This document shows positions 63,005-64,000 of a stretch of DNA of 64,000 nt, in pieces. Within the stretch, counting starts at the first letter, position 1, and each line of letters opens with the position of its first letter. The stretch spans positions 62,001 through 126,000 of the forward strand of contig NZ_FOHI01000007.1 of NCBI RefSeq assembly GCF_900111585.1. Direction: 5' to 3'. A model generated the notes under the pieces. It ran no database searches and was not told the DNA's origin. It worked only from the letters and a program-made list of their open reading frames with translations. Source of the DNA: Nitrosospira multiformis (GTDB taxonomy: Bacteria; Pseudomonadota; Gammaproteobacteria; Burkholderiales; Nitrosomonadaceae). The position numbers were made by a program, and so were the translations under genes.

Positions 63005-64000
63005 CTAACCTTTTGAAGGACAGATCATTCCTGCGGCCACGGTATTGTTCGTAACCTCATCAATCACGATGAAGCTGCCGGTGGCGTGGTTACGCTGGTA
63101 TGCATCCCATACCAAAGGTTGATGGACCTTGAGCGATACCCGCGCAATGTCATTCATTTTGAGAATATCAGCGGCTTCATGTTTCAGGGTATTGATATCC
63201 AGTCGATACTCTATGCGGGATATGACGGCTTTTACCAACCGTGTAGAGTGCTTGATCAGGTATTTGCGTCGGGGATCGAGGCTCTGCTCAGACAACCAGC
63301 ACAGCATCGCATCAAATTCTTTTGTAACCTGGGGAAGCTGGGAAATTTTTACCAGCATGTCTCCCCTTGATATATCCAGATGATCTTCAATCGTCAGCGT
63401 TACCGACTGGGGCGCAACCGCATCCTCGACATTTCCTTCATAGGTAACAATCTCCTTGATGCGCGAAGTCAAGCCGGAAGGCAGAACCTGCACCTCCTCA
63501 CCCACACTGATGGAACCGGATTCGATACGGCCCATGTAGCCCCGGAAGTCATGCCATTCCTCCGTTTGCGGGCGGCACACCAATTGCACGGGAAAGCGAA
63601 AATCTTCAAGGTTGATGTCATGGTCAACCGGAACCTTTTCCAGTAAATCCATCAACGTCATGCCTTCGTACCAGCCGAGGTTGTTGCCGCGCTCGACCAC
63701 CATGTCGCCGTTCAGCGCGGACATCGGAATATAGGCGATGTTTTTCAGATTGAGTCCGGCCACGAAACGGTGAAATTCCTGGCAGATTCGTTCAAATACG
63801 TCCCGGGAGTAATCCACCAGATCCATCTTGTTGACCGCCACCACCAGATGAGGAATACCGACGAGGCTGGCGAGGTAGGCATGACGACGGGATTGCGTGA
63901 GCACACCCTTGCGCGCGTCGATCAGGATAATGGCAAGATTGGCGGTGGAAGCGCCGGTCACCATGTTGCGGGTATATTGCTCATGGCCCGGCGTGTCAGC
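63005..64000 (-). CDS. cysN: Sulfate adenylyltransferase subunit 1 (GTPase), 5' end outside window
   Basis: The visible 331 codons begin inside the GTPase domain with ADTPGHEQY (G3 motif DxPGHE) and continue with NKMD (G4) and a translation-factor-like beta-barrel pair. The ending of the EF-Tu-like fold is complete (SFIVIDEVTNNTVAAGMICP). CysN is the GTP-hydrolysing partner of CysD, which activates sulfate with ATP to APS. cysD and the P-loop lie to the right, outside the window. Whether an APS-kinase domain (CysC) is fused can be excluded here because the stop at 63005 follows directly after domain 3. Confidence 0.92.
   Translation of the reverse strand, partial: ADTPGHEQYTRNMVTGASTANLAIILIDARKGVLTQSRRHAYLASLVGIPHLVVAVNKMDLVDYSRDVFERICQEFHRFVAGLNLKNIAYIPMSALNGDMVVERGNNLGWYEGMTLMDLLEKVPVDHDINLEDFRFPVQLVCRPQTEEWHDFRGYMGRIESGSISVGEEVQVLPSGLTSRIKEIVTYEGNVEDAVAPQSVTLTIEDHLDISRGDMLVKISQLPQVTKEFDAMLCWLSEQSLDPRRKYLIKHSTRLVKAVISRIEYRLDINTLKHEAADILKMNDIARVSLKVHQPLVWDAYQRNHATGSFIVIDEVTNNTVAAGMICPSKG

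Overview
The window looks like a chromosomal segment of a Gram-negative betaproteobacterium. PEP-CTERM sorting signals occur in at least two intact genes and two remnants. A QseE/QseG/QseF-type (GlrK/GlrR) two-component operon, proton-translocating transhydrogenase genes (pntA1/pntA2/pntB), DUF883, DUF1840 and BCAM0308-type proteins, and moderate GC content agree with this. The mix resembles environmental Nitrosomonadales (a Nitrosospira-like ammonia oxidiser is my best guess), but no marker gene in the window proves it. Both ends cut genes: a BON-domain lipoprotein on the left and cysN on the right.

Layout. 0-9.7 kb: BON lipoprotein, a sulfate-type binding protein, a hybrid histidine kinase, a PEP-CTERM-type exported protein that has lost its C-terminal anchor, an 829-bp IS5/IS427-type insertion sequence with a damaged transposase, then small envelope and stress genes (YqaE/Pmp3, DUF1840, a PEP-CTERM GDSL hydrolase, DUF883) and a Crp-type regulator without its DNA-binding domain. 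9.9-20 kb: a 2900-residue cyclic beta-glucan synthase-like gene, with an intact Crp-type paralogue beyond it. 20-25 kb: AsmA-like protein, SDR dehydrogenase, SRPBCC protein, methyltransferase. 25-29 kb: the ku-ligD non-homologous end-joining pair. 29-33.5 kb: ABC exporter, FkbM methyltransferase and RgpF-like protein (surface polysaccharide functions), plus a decayed C-terminal fragment of a different ATP-dependent DNA ligase. 33.7-36.6 kb: a same-strand stress cluster (two Hsp20, CBS-pair protein, BCAM0308-like protein, YbhB-like protein) that ends in a clear intrinsic terminator. 37-42 kb: exported and accessory genes (Kazal-domain protein, a repeat-rich PEP-CTERM protein with a duplicated block, a remnant of a second such gene, and an AT-rich orphan). 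42-44.8 kb: erythromycin-esterase-like protein, phosphoribosyltransferase and alpha/beta hydrolase in one probable operon. 45-46.6 kb: a LodA-like quinoprotein oxidase with no visible LodB partner. 46.7-50.1 kb: sensor kinase, lipoprotein and sigma-54 activator operon. 50-55.8 kb: small secreted Cys-rich protein, ArsC-like protein, CPA2 antiporter, split mini PEP-CTERM gene, alanine dehydrogenase, dienelactone hydrolase. 55.9-62.7 kb: pntB, pntA2 and pntA1, and upstream on the same strand a 1197-residue flavoprotein that fuses GltD-like and PyrK-like modules (an NfnAB-like architecture). 63-64 kb: cysN.

Themes: envelope and exopolysaccharide biology (glucan synthase, PEP-CTERM proteins, RgpF/FkbM/ABC, GlrK-R), DNA and protein stress (Ku/LigD, Hsp20, YqaE, DUF883), pyridine-nucleotide redox balance (Pnt plus the fused flavoprotein), and gene decay around mobile or repeated DNA (IS copy, truncated Crp, PEP-CTERM and ligase remnants). 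No rRNA, tRNA or CRISPR array was seen. All functions are read from motifs and remembered family features; nothing was searched.
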